This document shows positions 49,936-58,797 of a stretch of DNA of 64,000 nt, in pieces. Location: NCBI RefSeq assembly GCF_003001935.1, contig NZ_PVNG01000008.1, positions 186,001 through 250,000 on the forward strand, given 5' to 3'. The stretch comes from Nonomuraea fuscirosea (GTDB lineage: Bacteria > Actinomycetota > Actinomycetes > Streptosporangiales > Streptosporangiaceae). A program made the translations under genes and the position numbers. The notes under the pieces were generated by a model. It was given only the letters and a program-made list of their open reading frames with translations. It did no database searches and was not told where the DNA came from. Position 1 is the first letter of the stretch; each line of letters starts with the position of its first letter.

Positions 49936-50598
49936 TCAGTCGGCCCGCGCGGCCTGCGCGGCCCAGGTGGTCGGCGCGTTGTACTCGACCACCGAGTGGT
50001 TCCGCCGCTCGCCCGCGTAGCCGATGACGGTCAGCGAGGTGTTCACCGGCGGGGCGAAGCTGAGGTGGCCGGGCACCGGCAGGCGCAGCGCGGCCGCGGC
50101 GGCCACCCGGATCGGGCCGCCGTGGGTGAACACCATGACAGTCGCGTCCCCGGCCACGTCGCCGGCCGCGAGGGCGGCCGCGTCGACGAGCGCCTGCCAC
50201 ACCCGCCGGCGCAACTCGGCGAACGTCTCGCCGCCGCCGCGCCGCACGTCCTCCCCGCGCCCGACGGCGGCGAGCACGTCCGGGTACTCCGCCGCGATCT
50301 CGGTGAAGGGCCGGCCGGCCCAGGAGCCGATGTCCGCCTCACGCAGCCGGGCGTCCAGCCTGGCCTCGAGGTCGAAGTGCCGCAGGTACGCGTTCGCCGT
50401 GTCCCTGGCCCTGGGCAGATCGCTGGCGACGACCAGGTCGGGCGGGCCGAACCGGGCCAGCAGCGCGGCCGCGGCCACCTCGGCCTGTTCGCGACCGGTG
50501 GCGGTGAGCCCCGAGTCGGACTGTCCCTGGTAGCGCTCCTCGACGTTCCACACCGACTCGCCGTGCCGGACAAGGACCAGGCGCACCCTGCCCGTCAT
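49936..50598 (-). CDS. Histidine phosphatase family protein
   Basis: A 220-residue phosphoglycerate-mutase-like phosphatase: VLVRHGESVWN with the catalytic His, SDLPRARDTA, GGGETFAEL, and THGGPIRVAA with the second His. Start ATG 50598 overlaps the ABC ATPase stop (ATGA). Inclusion in an importer operon points to dephosphorylation of the incoming substrate. Confidence 0.92.
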   Translation of the reverse strand: MTGRVRLVLVRHGESVWNVEERYQGQSDSGLTATGREQAEVAAAALLARFGPPDLVVASDLPRARDTANAYLRHFDLEARLDARLREADIGSWAGRPFTEIAAEYPDVLAAVGRGEDVRRGGGETFAELRRRVWQALVDAAALAAGDVAGDATVMVFTHGGPIRVAAAAALRLPVPGHLSFAPPVNTSLTVIGYAGERRNHSVVEYNAPTTWAAQAARAD

Positions 50599-51608
50599 CG
50601 CGCACCCGCCGCGGCGACCGGCAGTTCGGGGAAGTGACACGCGGACGAGTGCTCGCCCAGCCGGACGGCCAGCGCCGGCTCCTCCGTGGCGCACCGATCC
50701 TGCGCCTTCCAGCACCGGGTACGGAACCGGCAGCCGGACGGCGGCGACACGGGCGATGGAATGTCACCCTTGAGGAGGATCTGCTGCCGGGGCGGCGCGG
50801 CCCAGGGGCGGGGCACCGGCACCGCGGACAACAGCGCCTGCGTGTACGGATGCACCGGAGCGGCGAAGATCTGCGCCGTCGTCCCCGTCTCCACGACCTT
50901 GCCGAGATACATCACCGCGACCTCGTCACTGATGTGCCGCACCACGGACAGGTCGTGGGCGATGAACAGGAAGCTGAGCCCGAGCTCCTGCTGCAGGTCG
51001 ACGAGCAGGTTCAGCACCTGCGCCTGCACCGAGACGTCCAGCGCCGACACCGCCTCGTCGCAGATCACCAGCCGGGGCCGCAGCGCCAGCGCGCGGGCGA
51101 TGCCGACCCGCTGGCGCTGCCCGCCGGAGAACTGGTGCGGGTAGCGGTCGGCGTGGTCCGGGTTCAGCCCGACCCTGGCCAGCAGGTCCTTCACCTCGGC
51201 GGCCCACCGGTCGCGGGGCACGACCCCGGGGCTGATCAGCCACGCCTCGCTGATGATCTGTTCGACGGTGAGGCGGGGGTTGAGCGACGCGTACGGATCC
51301 TGGAAGATCATCTGGATCTGCCGGCGCGCCTGTCGCAGCTCGGCCGGGGGCAGGGTCAGCAGGTCCTGGCCGTCGAAGACCACCTGGCCGGACTCCGGTG
51401 GCTCCAGGCCGATGACGGTCCTGGCCAGCGTGGTCTTGCCCGAGCCCGACTCGCCGACCAGGCCGAGCGTGCGGCCCGCGGGCAGGTCGAACGAGACGCC
51501 CGAGACGGCCTGGACGGCGCCCGCCTTGCGCCGCAGCACGCTGGAGCGGATCGGGAAGCTGGTGCGCAGATCCCGTACCGACAGCAGCGGGTCAGTGGGG
51601 GACGACAT
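50595..51608 (-). CDS. ABC transporter ATPase, OppF/DppF type
   Basis: A 337-residue ATPase: Walker A GESGSGKTTL, Q-loop FQDPYASLNP, signature FSGGQRQRV, Walker B RLVICDEAVSALD (Glu kept), H-loop IAHDL. C-terminal oligopeptide-type domain with CRFRTRC and CHFPEL cysteines that can bind a cluster. Overlaps the companion ATPase by 17 bases. Confidence 0.96.
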   Translation of the reverse strand: MSSPTDPLLSVRDLRTSFPIRSSVLRRKAGAVQAVSGVSFDLPAGRTLGLVGESGSGKTTLARTVIGLEPPESGQVVFDGQDLLTLPPAELRQARRQIQMIFQDPYASLNPRLTVEQIISEAWLISPGVVPRDRWAAEVKDLLARVGLNPDHADRYPHQFSGGQRQRVGIARALALRPRLVICDEAVSALDVSVQAQVLNLLVDLQQELGLSFLFIAHDLSVVRHISDEVAVMYLGKVVETGTTAQIFAAPVHPYTQALLSAVPVPRPWAAPPRQQILLKGDIPSPVSPPSGCRFRTRCWKAQDRCATEEPALAVRLGEHSSACHFPELPVAAAGAR

Positions 51609-52596
51609 CGGCGGCGACCTCCTTCGCGTGGTGGCAGGCGGCGCGGTGCGACCCGGGACGGCCGGGCACCGGGGCCAGCTCCGGCCGCTCGGTGCCGCAG
51701 ACGTCGGTGGCGAAGTCGCACCGGGGCTGGAACGGGCAGCTCACGGACAGCCGGGTAAGGTCCGGCGGCGAGCCCTTGATCGGCGTCAGCCGTTCGCGCG
51801 GCCCGTCCAGCGCCGGGATCGAGGCCATCAGCCCGCGCGTGTACGGGTGCCCGGTCGTCTCGTAGACCTCGCGCAGCCCGCCGGTCTCCACCACGCGGCC
51901 CGCGTACATGAGCATGACCCGGTCGGCGACGCCGGCCACCACGCCCAGGTCGTGGCTGATGAGGATCATCGCCATCCGGTGCTCCGCCTTGAGCTCGGCG
52001 AGCAACGCCATGACCTGCGCCTGGACGGTGACGTCCAGCGCGGTGGTGGGCTCGTCGGCGATGAGTACGCGCGGCTGCAGCGCGATCGCCATCGCGATCA
52101 TCACCCGCTGCCGCATGCCGCCGGAGAACTGGTGCGGATAGTCGTCCACCCGGCGGGAGGCCGCCGGGATGCCGACCCGGTCCATCAGCTCGATCGCCTG
52201 GCGCCGCGCCTCGGCGCGGGAGGCGCCGCGCCGGCGCCGGAACAGCTCGCCGATCTGCGCGCCGACCCGGAACACCGGGTTGAGCGAGCTGAGCGGGTCC
52301 TGGAAGACCATCGCCAGGTCGGTGCCGTTGAGCCGGCGGCGCTCTGAGCGCGGGCGGGTCAGCAGATCCGTGCCGGCGTACACGATCCGGCCGCCGGTCA
52401 CCTCGCCCGCCGGGCGCGGGACCAGCCCCATCAGAGCCTGGGCGGTGACGCTCTTGCCGCTGCCGGTCTCGCCCAGGATGGCCAGGGTCTCCCCTTCGGC
52501 CAGGTCGAAGCCCACCCGGTCGACGGCGGTGACGGTGCCCGCCCGGGTACGGAACCGTACCGTCAGGTCCCGTACCGCCAACAGTGGATCGTCCAT
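51592..52596 (-). CDS. ABC transporter ATPase, OppD/DppD type
   Basis: A 334-residue ATPase: Walker A GETGSGKSVTA, FQDPLSSLNP, signature FSGGMRQRV, Walker B VLIADEPTTALD, H-loop ISHDL; C-terminal CPFQPRC plus CHH. TGATG junction with DppC. Works as heterodimer with the next ATPase. Confidence 0.96.
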   Translation of the reverse strand: MDDPLLAVRDLTVRFRTRAGTVTAVDRVGFDLAEGETLAILGETGSGKSVTAQALMGLVPRPAGEVTGGRIVYAGTDLLTRPRSERRRLNGTDLAMVFQDPLSSLNPVFRVGAQIGELFRRRRGASRAEARRQAIELMDRVGIPAASRRVDDYPHQFSGGMRQRVMIAMAIALQPRVLIADEPTTALDVTVQAQVMALLAELKAEHRMAMILISHDLGVVAGVADRVMLMYAGRVVETGGLREVYETTGHPYTRGLMASIPALDGPRERLTPIKGSPPDLTRLSVSCPFQPRCDFATDVCGTERPELAPVPGRPGSHRAACHHAKEVAADVVPH

Positions 52597-53525
52597 CACA
52601 TGCTCCTCAGCCGCGGGTCGAAGCGGTCGCGCAGCGCGTCGCCCAGCACGCCGAAACTGATCACCAGGACGGCCAGGCCGATGCCGGGGATCGTGGAGAT
52701 CCACCACGCGTTGGACAGGTAGTCCCGGCCGTTGGCGATGGTCAGCCCCCAGCTCGGCGTGCTGGCCGGGGTGCCGAGGCCGAGGAAGCTCAGGGACGCC
52801 TCGGCCAGGATCACGTGGCCCAGCTCCACGGTCGCGACCACCAGGATCGGCGCCGTCACCGACGGCAGGATGCTGCGCGTCACCAGGTGCCAGGTCCGGG
52901 CGCCGAGCGTGCGGGTGGCGTCGACGAAGTCGCGGCTCTTCAGCCCGAGCACCTGGCTGCGGGTGACCCGGGCGAACGTCACCCAGTTGGAGATGGACAG
53001 GACGATGACGACGTTCACCACACTGGGCCCGAGGATCGAGGCGATGAAGATGGCCAGCAGGATCGACGGGAAGGTGAGCTGGATGTCGGCCAGCCGCATC
53101 AGCACCATGTCGAGCCAGCCGCCGAAGTACCCGGCGGCGACACCGGCCGCGACGCCGATGACGCCGGCCAGGACCAGGGTCGCCACGCCGACGGTGATCG
53201 ACACCCGCGCGCCCTGCAACATCTGGGCGAGCACGTCCTGGCCGACCTGGTCGGTGCCGAAGATCGCGGTGTGCCCGTCCGGCAGGACGAAGCCGGGCGG
53301 TTTCAGCCGGGAACCGAGGTCCGTCGCGACGGGATCGAACGCCAGCAGCATCGGCCCGACGACGGCGGCGACGACGTAGAAGGCGACCACCGCCAGCGAG
53401 ACGATGATGCGCAGCCGTCCGATCCTGACCCGGCTCCTGGCCGCCGGGCGGACCTCGCCGGCCGGCGGGGTGGAGTCGTCGGCGCTCTGGGGCAGAACCT
53501 GCTCGGTCGACCTGTTCATCGTCAC
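52596..53525 (-). CDS. ABC permease, DppC type
   Basis: A 309-residue permease with N-terminal OppC-like region, six helices and the EAA loop DFVDATRTLGARTWHLVTRSILPS (in parts). GTG start overlaps DppB stop by 4 bases. The HTAIFGTDQVGQDVLAQMLQGAR segment is typical of DppC. Confidence 0.95.
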   Translation of the reverse strand: MTMNRSTEQVLPQSADDSTPPAGEVRPAARSRVRIGRLRIIVSLAVVAFYVVAAVVGPMLLAFDPVATDLGSRLKPPGFVLPDGHTAIFGTDQVGQDVLAQMLQGARVSITVGVATLVLAGVIGVAAGVAAGYFGGWLDMVLMRLADIQLTFPSILLAIFIASILGPSVVNVVIVLSISNWVTFARVTRSQVLGLKSRDFVDATRTLGARTWHLVTRSILPSVTAPILVVATVELGHVILAEASLSFLGLGTPASTPSWGLTIANGRDYLSNAWWISTIPGIGLAVLVISFGVLGDALRDRFDPRLRSM

Positions 53526-54445
53526 CGTCCCAGCCGAATGCGCGGATCGAGGTAGCCGTACAGGACGTCCACGACCAGATTGATCAGGACGAAGCCGCCG
53601 GCGATGAGCAGGATCGCGGCCTGCACCACGTTGTAGTCACGGGCCGAGATCGAGTCGATGAGCAGCCGCCCGACGCCGGGCCAGGAGAAGACCGTCTCCA
53701 CGATGACCGCGCCGCCGAGCAGCTTGCCGAACTCCAGCCCGGCCACCGTCACGATCGGGATCAGCGCGTTGCGGATGGCGTGCTGGGAGATGACCAGCCG
53801 CTCGGAAAGGCCCTTGGCCCGCGCGGTCTGGATGTAGTTCTCGTGCACGACGTCGAGCAGGCCGCTGCGGGTCAGCCGGATCAGCACCGCGACCAGCGGC
53901 AGGGCGAGCGTGACCCCTGGCAGGATCAGCCGGTCGAAGCCGCCGTGCCCGCCGCTGGCCAGCACGTGCAGCTGCCGGGCGAACACCAGGATGAACATGA
54001 TCCCGATCCAGAACGACGGCATGGACTGGGACAGCAGTGCGAACACCGAGACGATGCGGTCGGCCAGGCGGTTCACCCGCAGCGCGCCGAGCACGCCGAG
54101 CGCGACGCCGAGCACCAGGCCGATCACCATCGCCACGACGGCCAGTTGCAGGGTGAGCGGGAACTTCTCCGTCACCAGGCCCATGGCGTCACTGTGGTAG
54201 CGGTAGGAGTCGCCGAAGTCGAAGCGGACCACGTCGCCGAGGTAGATCCCGTACTGCACCGCCAAGGGGCGGTTCAGCCCCATCTGCTCGCGTAACTGGG
54301 CGATCTCGGCCTGGGTGGCGTCGGAGCCGAGGATGAGCTGGGCCGGATCGCCGGGAACCAGCCGGAGCACCAGGAACACAATGGTCACGGCGCCCCACAG
54401 CACGAAGACGGCGAACAGCGCGCGCCGGATGAAGTACGCGGTCAT
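53522..54445 (-). CDS. ABC permease, DppB type
   Basis: A 307-residue permease: helix 1 FIRRALFAVFVLWGAVTIVFLVL (in parts) with VPGDPAQLI, then five helices and the loop ENYIQTARAKGLSERLVISQHAIRNALIP (in parts). First gene of the importer operon; start ATG 54445. Promoter with a LacI operator lies about 200 bases upstream. Confidence 0.95.
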   Translation of the reverse strand: MTAYFIRRALFAVFVLWGAVTIVFLVLRLVPGDPAQLILGSDATQAEIAQLREQMGLNRPLAVQYGIYLGDVVRFDFGDSYRYHSDAMGLVTEKFPLTLQLAVVAMVIGLVLGVALGVLGALRVNRLADRIVSVFALLSQSMPSFWIGIMFILVFARQLHVLASGGHGGFDRLILPGVTLALPLVAVLIRLTRSGLLDVVHENYIQTARAKGLSERLVISQHAIRNALIPIVTVAGLEFGKLLGGAVIVETVFSWPGVGRLLIDSISARDYNVVQAAILLIAGGFVLINLVVDVLYGYLDPRIRLGR

Positions 54446-54648
54446 GGCCGGTCCGATCGCGGTCGGTCGGCGTCCCGTTTCAGCATCGCCAGGCAACTCC
54501 TGGGTGAGCCAGGACGCGGCGGGCGTCTGGCGGTGACGGCTTGAGGGTGGAGGAGGGCCGGCAGGCGAGCCGGCCGGACTTCGGAGGGTGGTCCACAGAG
54601 GCGGCGAGCCGTCGGCCGCGGGGGAGCGGCAGGATGACCGGCTCGCAA

Positions 54649-54704
54649 CATTAACGTTAATGCGATTGGTGGCTGATGCTAGGACTGAGGATCCTGGGCG
54701 TCAA
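54649..54704 (-). promoter_or_regulatory. Promoter and LacI operator of the importer operon
   Basis: Minus strand: TTGACG (54704-54699), 17 bp, TAGCAT (54681-54676), then the perfect palindrome CATTAACGTTAATG (54662-54649) starting about seven bases downstream of the expected transcription start. The central CG symmetry is typical of LacI-family sites. The rest of the 501-base gap 54446-54946 holds a second promoter and no gene that I can support. Confidence 0.8.
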
Positions 54705-54824
54705 GGGTCGGGATCGGCTTTTCCGCTCGACGCCGTCCTGAACGATCTCAGTTTATCCGCTTTTACCTGCGCGAATACGATTCACCATGCCGTCGGACGG
54801 GACGTGAGGCGGTCACCCGCAGGG

Positions 54825-54854
54825 TTGACGTCCGTTCAACATGAACGTTAATGT
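54825..54854 (+). promoter_or_regulatory. Promoter and LacI operator of the lacI operon
   Basis: TTGACG (54825-54830), spacer 16-17, -10 GTTAAT or TTAATG. ACATGAACGTTAATGT (54839-54854) overlaps the -10; its core differs from the other operator by one base. Confidence 0.78.
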
Positions 54855-54946
54855 CCGGCCAACCGTGTGATCCGCTCCGGTCGATCGGCCGGGCGTGGAC
54901 CTTCGCCATTTCCGTATGGCCTCAACTTTTCCCAGGAGCCTCCGGC

Positions 54947-55909
54947 ATGACCATGACGGAGCGGCCAGACCTGGCCGCAGAACTTCGCGCCGCGATATTG
55001 TCGGCGGACCCGAGGCTGTCGAAGTTCTCCCCGCTTCGGCGCATCCTCACCTACGACGACTTCAACTCCGGCGCCCATGGCTGGACCGAACTGCTGGGCA
55101 ATTACAACGGCAACGGCGACCTGTCCACGGTCGACGACCACATGCGCGACTTCCGGCCGCCGCAGCTGTCCAACTGCTCGTTCTTCGACATCGGCAGCCA
55201 CGGGGCGATGACCGGGTCGTACGCCCTCAAACTGGCCACCCGGCCCTACGAGGGGCACACCGCCACCGCCATCAGGCGGCTCACCATGAGCGGGCGCGGC
55301 CTGCTGCAGATCGAGGCGTACTTCACCTTCAAGGCCGAGGCGACCGTCGACGGCAGCGCGGGCGACCAGTTCGGCGACGTCACCTGGGACGGCAACCTGC
55401 ACCCGTCGGAGGCGCAGTTCGGCTGCTTCACCGTGGCGACCGACCTGTGCGGCGACGGCGGCCTGCGCTACCACACGGTGGCCCGCTACCTGAACACCAC
55501 GCTGGACAACACGCTGTCGCGGCAGTGGGTCTATCCGACCGTGCCGGAGCCGACGCCGCGCGAGCACCTTGAGGGCAAGGTCAAACTGGCCTACGGGGCC
55601 GACTTCACCGCGCCCAACCCGGAGGACTGGCAGCCGTTCGGCGAGCCGCAGGAGCTCTGCTACAACGAGGTGCCGACCAAGGTCAACTGGCACTACCTGC
55701 GCTGGGTCATCGACACCGGCGCCCGGCGCAGCGTCGAGTTGCAGGTCAACGACCGGGTCATGGACATGTCCTCGATTCCGGTGCCCCCGTACGAGGAGCG
55801 CTACGACTCGCTCGAGAACCTGCTGAACTTCTACTTCTCGGTGCGCACCCATTCGTCGGTGCGCAACTTCCTGTTCCTCGACTCGGTTCTCATTTCCACG
55901 GAGTGGTGA
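54947..55909 (+). CDS. Conserved hypothetical protein of the LacI locus
   Basis: A 320-residue soluble protein with AGGAG eight bases before ATG 54947. It is beta-rich with concanavalin-like features (YDDFNSGAHGWTELLGNYNG, GSYALKLATRP, LLQIEAYFTFKAEA, NWHYLRWVIDTGARRSVELQVNDR in parts). No signal peptide or catalytic motif recognised; it may belong to the DUF6772 group, not certain. First gene behind the operator-controlled promoter, so induced together with the importer and maybe involved in handling the same substrate. Confidence 0.8.
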   Translation: MTMTERPDLAAELRAAILSADPRLSKFSPLRRILTYDDFNSGAHGWTELLGNYNGNGDLSTVDDHMRDFRPPQLSNCSFFDIGSHGAMTGSYALKLATRPYEGHTATAIRRLTMSGRGLLQIEAYFTFKAEATVDGSAGDQFGDVTWDGNLHPSEAQFGCFTVATDLCGDGGLRYHTVARYLNTTLDNTLSRQWVYPTVPEPTPREHLEGKVKLAYGADFTAPNPEDWQPFGEPQELCYNEVPTKVNWHYLRWVIDTGARRSVELQVNDRVMDMSSIPVPPYEERYDSLENLLNFYFSVRTHSSVRNFLFLDSVLISTEW

Positions 55910-55914
55910 CGTTC

Positions 55915-56250
55915 ATGCGGCAGGTGCAGACGGCGGTTCTCGAACGGGACACGACTTTCGACGCCGATTTCGCGACGGAACCGTACGAGGTGGCGTGGGC
56001 CGGTGAGGCGCGGTGGTTCGTGCACACCCTTTCGGCGTCCGGTGAGGACGTCGCGGTGCGGCTGGTCACCCAGATCTCGCCGGACGGATTGACCTGGTGC
56101 GACCTCGACGGCCACGAGCACGTCGTCACCGGTCCCGGCCTGGTGACCTGGCCGGTCGAGCGGTTCGGCCAGTGGCTGCGGCTGCGCGGCACCGTGACCG
56201 GCGGAAATCCGTCGGCGAAGCTGCGCATCTATCTCACCGCCAAGAGCTGA
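55915..56250 (+). CDS. Hypothetical small beta-rich protein
   Basis: A 111-residue protein (ATEPYEVAWAGEARWFVHTLS, VRLVTQISPDGLTWCDLDGHEH, FGQWLRLRGTV) with a jelly-roll-like pattern and no named family. It starts five bases after the preceding stop; GTG 55906 is an alternative start overlapping that stop. Between a lectin-like protein and LacI, so likely part of the same function. Confidence 0.75.
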   Translation: MRQVQTAVLERDTTFDADFATEPYEVAWAGEARWFVHTLSASGEDVAVRLVTQISPDGLTWCDLDGHEHVVTGPGLVTWPVERFGQWLRLRGTVTGGNPSAKLRIYLTAKS

Positions 56251-56291
56251 GCGCGACCGGGAGAAGGCACGGGAGCGAGCGGGAGCAGGGC

Positions 56292-57347
56292 ATGCGCAGG
56301 GCCGGGGGCCGGCGTCACACGCTGCGGGACATCGCCGCGGCGTTGAATCTGTCGGTCAACACCGTTTCGCGTGCCCTGTCGGGAAAGGACGGCATCGGGG
56401 AGAAGACCAGGGCGCTGGTACGCGCCGAGGCGGAGCGGGTCGGCTACGTGCCGAACAGCATGGCCAGGTCGCTCGTGACCGGCTCCGCGATGACCTTCGG
56501 CCTGGTCATCACCAACCCGTCCAACCCGTTCTACGCGCAGCTGATCTCCAGCATCGAGTTACGCGCGCGGGAGCACGACTATTCGCTGCTGCTGACGGTG
56601 ACCGACGAATCGGCGGAGAACGAGGCGCGGGCCGCGGAGTCGCTGCTGCGGTCGTCGGTGAGCGGGGCGATCGTCGTACCGGTGCAGGCGGGCGCCGATC
56701 CGTGGCAGCGGCTCGGCGCGGTCGGCGTGCCCACCGTGCTGCTCAACCGGGACCTGCCCGACCTGGGCTACCGCTTCGTCGGCACCGACAACGAGCTCGG
56801 CGGCTATCGGGCCACCGCGCACGCGATCGCCTGCGGCGCCCGCTCGATCGTGGTGCTGGAGGAGGACCTGCCGATCACCACCATCGCCGACCGGATCGCC
56901 GGCTACCGCCGCGCCATGACCGAGGCCGGCCTGTCCATGCCGCGGGGCAGCGTCATGCGGGTGCCCACCCGCCGCCACGACCAGGCCGCCCTGCCGTGGC
57001 AGCCGCAGCAGGCCTACCAGGTGGCCCGCCGCATGCTACGCCGGGCCAGGCTGCCGGACGCGGTCGTGGCCGGCAACGACTACTTCGCCCTCGGCCTGTA
57101 TCGCGCGCTGGCGGAGCACGGGCTCAAGGTGCCGGACGACCTGATGGTGATCGGCTTCGGCGACCATCCGTTCTCCGCGTTCCTGTCGCCGTCGCTGACC
57201 ACGGTCCGGCTGCCCGCCGAGGAGGTCGGCGAGATCGCCGCCGATCTGCTCCTTGAGGAGATCGCGGGCGGGCGCAGCGCCCGTCCGCTGAAGCAGCTGA
57301 TCGCCCCCACGCTGGTGGAACGCGACTCGACCGCCAGGAAACGCTAG
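56292..57347 (+). CDS. LacI-family transcriptional regulator
   Basis: A 351-residue LacI protein. Headpiece HTLRDIAAALNLSVNTVSRALSGKDGI (in parts), hinge VPNSMARSL, and periplasmic-binding-like core (FGLVITNPSNPFYAQLISSIE, GAIVVP, GTDNELGGYRATAHAI, VVAGNDYFALGLYRAL, LTTVRLPAEEVG). Start ATG 56292 with GGGAGCAGGG. It is third in the operon behind its own operator and should repress both divergent promoters until a sugar-like or phosphorylated ligand binds. Its stop overlaps that of the convergent hydrolase by 4 bases (CTAG). Confidence 0.94.
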   Translation: MRRAGGRRHTLRDIAAALNLSVNTVSRALSGKDGIGEKTRALVRAEAERVGYVPNSMARSLVTGSAMTFGLVITNPSNPFYAQLISSIELRAREHDYSLLLTVTDESAENEARAAESLLRSSVSGAIVVPVQAGADPWQRLGAVGVPTVLLNRDLPDLGYRFVGTDNELGGYRATAHAIACGARSIVVLEEDLPITTIADRIAGYRRAMTEAGLSMPRGSVMRVPTRRHDQAALPWQPQQAYQVARRMLRRARLPDAVVAGNDYFALGLYRALAEHGLKVPDDLMVIGFGDHPFSAFLSPSLTTVRLPAEEVGEIAADLLLEEIAGGRSARPLKQLIAPTLVERDSTARKR

Positions 57348-58045
57348 TCCAGCGCGGCGAGCAAGGCCTTCGCCACGTCGTCCGGGTGCGTGAGTATCGT
57401 CTCGTGGGTGCCGGGCAGCGGCACCGGCTCGACGCCGACGCGGGCGGCGAGTTCGGCGCCGGGCGCGGCCAGCCCCCGGTCCCTCTCGGCGAGGAGGTAG
57501 GCGATCGGCAGGCCCGCGAAGTCCACGGTGTCCAGCGCGTCGAGCATGTAGTTCCCCGGCTGCGGGACCAGCAGGTCGTACACGAGCCGCTGCACCTGCT
57601 CCGGCTCGTCCTGCATGAGGGACTGGCGGAACGACTCGAAGTCCACGGAGACGGTGTGGTCCGGTGACGCCGCGATCGTCGAACGGAGGAAGGCGCCCAC
57701 CTCCGGGCCCATCGCGTCGGCCATCGACTCACCGGCACGCGGGACGAACGCGCTGACGAAGACGATCCCGCGCAGGCGGCCGCGCAGCCGCGGCACGGCG
57801 CCGGCGATCGGGATGCCGCCCCAGCTGTGGCCGACCAGCACGACGTCGGTGAGGCCGCGGCGCTCGACCTCATCGACCAGGTACGTCACCGCGTCGGCCA
57901 GCCGCGGCTCACGCGCGTCGTCACCCGCCGAGAGGCCGGGCATGGTCAGCGCGATGCCCGCGTGACCGGCGTCGGCCACCCGCTGGGCCACCGGATGCCA
58001 CGACCACCCGCCGTGCCAGGCCCCCGGAACGAAAACGTAGTTCAC
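57344..58045 (-). CDS. Alpha/beta hydrolase, HNL/esterase-like
   Basis: A 233-residue alpha/beta hydrolase: oxyanion FVPGAWHGGWSW, nucleophile GHSWGG, catalytic Asp in LLAERDRG, His in PGTHETILTHP. This is the plant-esterase/hydroxynitrile-lyase-like group common in actinomycetes. GTG 58045 has GGAG six bases upstream; an ATG at 58075 is possible. Divergent from a TetR gene with a strong palindrome. Confidence 0.92.
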   Translation of the reverse strand: MNYVFVPGAWHGGWSWHPVAQRVADAGHAGIALTMPGLSAGDDAREPRLADAVTYLVDEVERRGLTDVVLVGHSWGGIPIAGAVPRLRGRLRGIVFVSAFVPRAGESMADAMGPEVGAFLRSTIAASPDHTVSVDFESFRQSLMQDEPEQVQRLVYDLLVPQPGNYMLDALDTVDFAGLPIAYLLAERDRGLAAPGAELAARVGVEPVPLPGTHETILTHPDDVAKALLAALD

Positions 58046-58084
58046 CTGCGACTCCAAGCCTATGAATAGAGACATGCTCTGCTC

Positions 58085-58103
58085 ATCAGAGTCTAACTCT
58101 GAT
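58085..58103. promoter_or_regulatory. TetR operator
   Basis: ATCAGAGT-CTA-ACTCTGAT, perfect 8-bp arms with a 3-bp centre, between the hydrolase and TetR starts. Length and symmetry fit TetR-family sites. Confidence 0.8.
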
Positions 58104-58119
58104 CAACAGGGCGGGTAGC

Positions 58120-58797
58120 ATGCCTCCCGTGCCGACCAGGTCATCGAAGAGCGCCGGAGCGAGCAGGCGGGCGGAGTACGCCGCGGCGACCCGCCGGGCG
58201 ATCCACGAGGCCGCGCGGGAGTTGTTCAGCGCCCAGGGTTACTTCGCGACCACCGTGGACGACATCGCGGCCGCCGCCCGGGTCGCGCCGGCCACGGTGT
58301 ACGCGGTGGGCGGCGGCAAGCAGGGCCTGCTCAAGGCGATCATCGAGGCCAGGACCACCGCGCCGGACGTGGCCGAGACCCACGCCCGCATCGCCGCCGC
58401 CACGGACGCGGCCGAACTGCTGCGCTTCATCGTCAACGCCACCCGGATCCGCTTCGAGCACTCCCGCGACCTGATGCGGGTGGTCGCCGACACCGCCCCG
58501 CACGACGCGGGCGCCGCCCAGGCGCTGCGGACCGCGCAGGCCAGCCTCCGCGACGGCCTCACCCGTACCGCCCGGCGCCTGGCCGAACTGGGCGCCCTGC
58601 GACCCGGCGCCGACGCGGAGGAAGCCGCGGAGACGCTCTGGTTCTACCTGAACAACAACGCCTACTTCACCTTGACCGACGACAACGGCTGGTCGCTGGA
58701 GAAGGCCGAGCGCTGGCTGCGCGACTCACTCCACCACGCCCTGCTGAACGGCGTGAACACCACGCCCAGGCCGCCGGTGATCAGCGGGCCGAGATAG
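58120..58797 (+). CDS. TetR-family regulator with acquired C-terminus
   Basis: A 225-residue TetR protein: HTH TTVDDIAAAARVAPATVYAVGGGKQGLLKAI (in parts), C-terminal ligand domain with LRFIVNATRIRFEHSRDLMRV. The final residues (NTTPRPPVISGPR) are read antisense through a decayed DUF3592 gene, so the original stop was probably further upstream. Likely represses the divergent hydrolase and itself. Confidence 0.92.
   Translation: MPPVPTRSSKSAGASRRAEYAAATRRAIHEAARELFSAQGYFATTVDDIAAAARVAPATVYAVGGGKQGLLKAIIEARTTAPDVAETHARIAAATDAAELLRFIVNATRIRFEHSRDLMRVVADTAPHDAGAAQALRTAQASLRDGLTRTARRLAELGALRPGADAEEAAETLWFYLNNNAYFTLTDDNGWSLEKAERWLRDSLHHALLNGVNTTPRPPVISGPR

Noticed and set aside
54588..54851. 87-codon forward ORF in the LacI divergent region
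   Set aside because: It spans both operators and promoters and has no ribosome site or domain.
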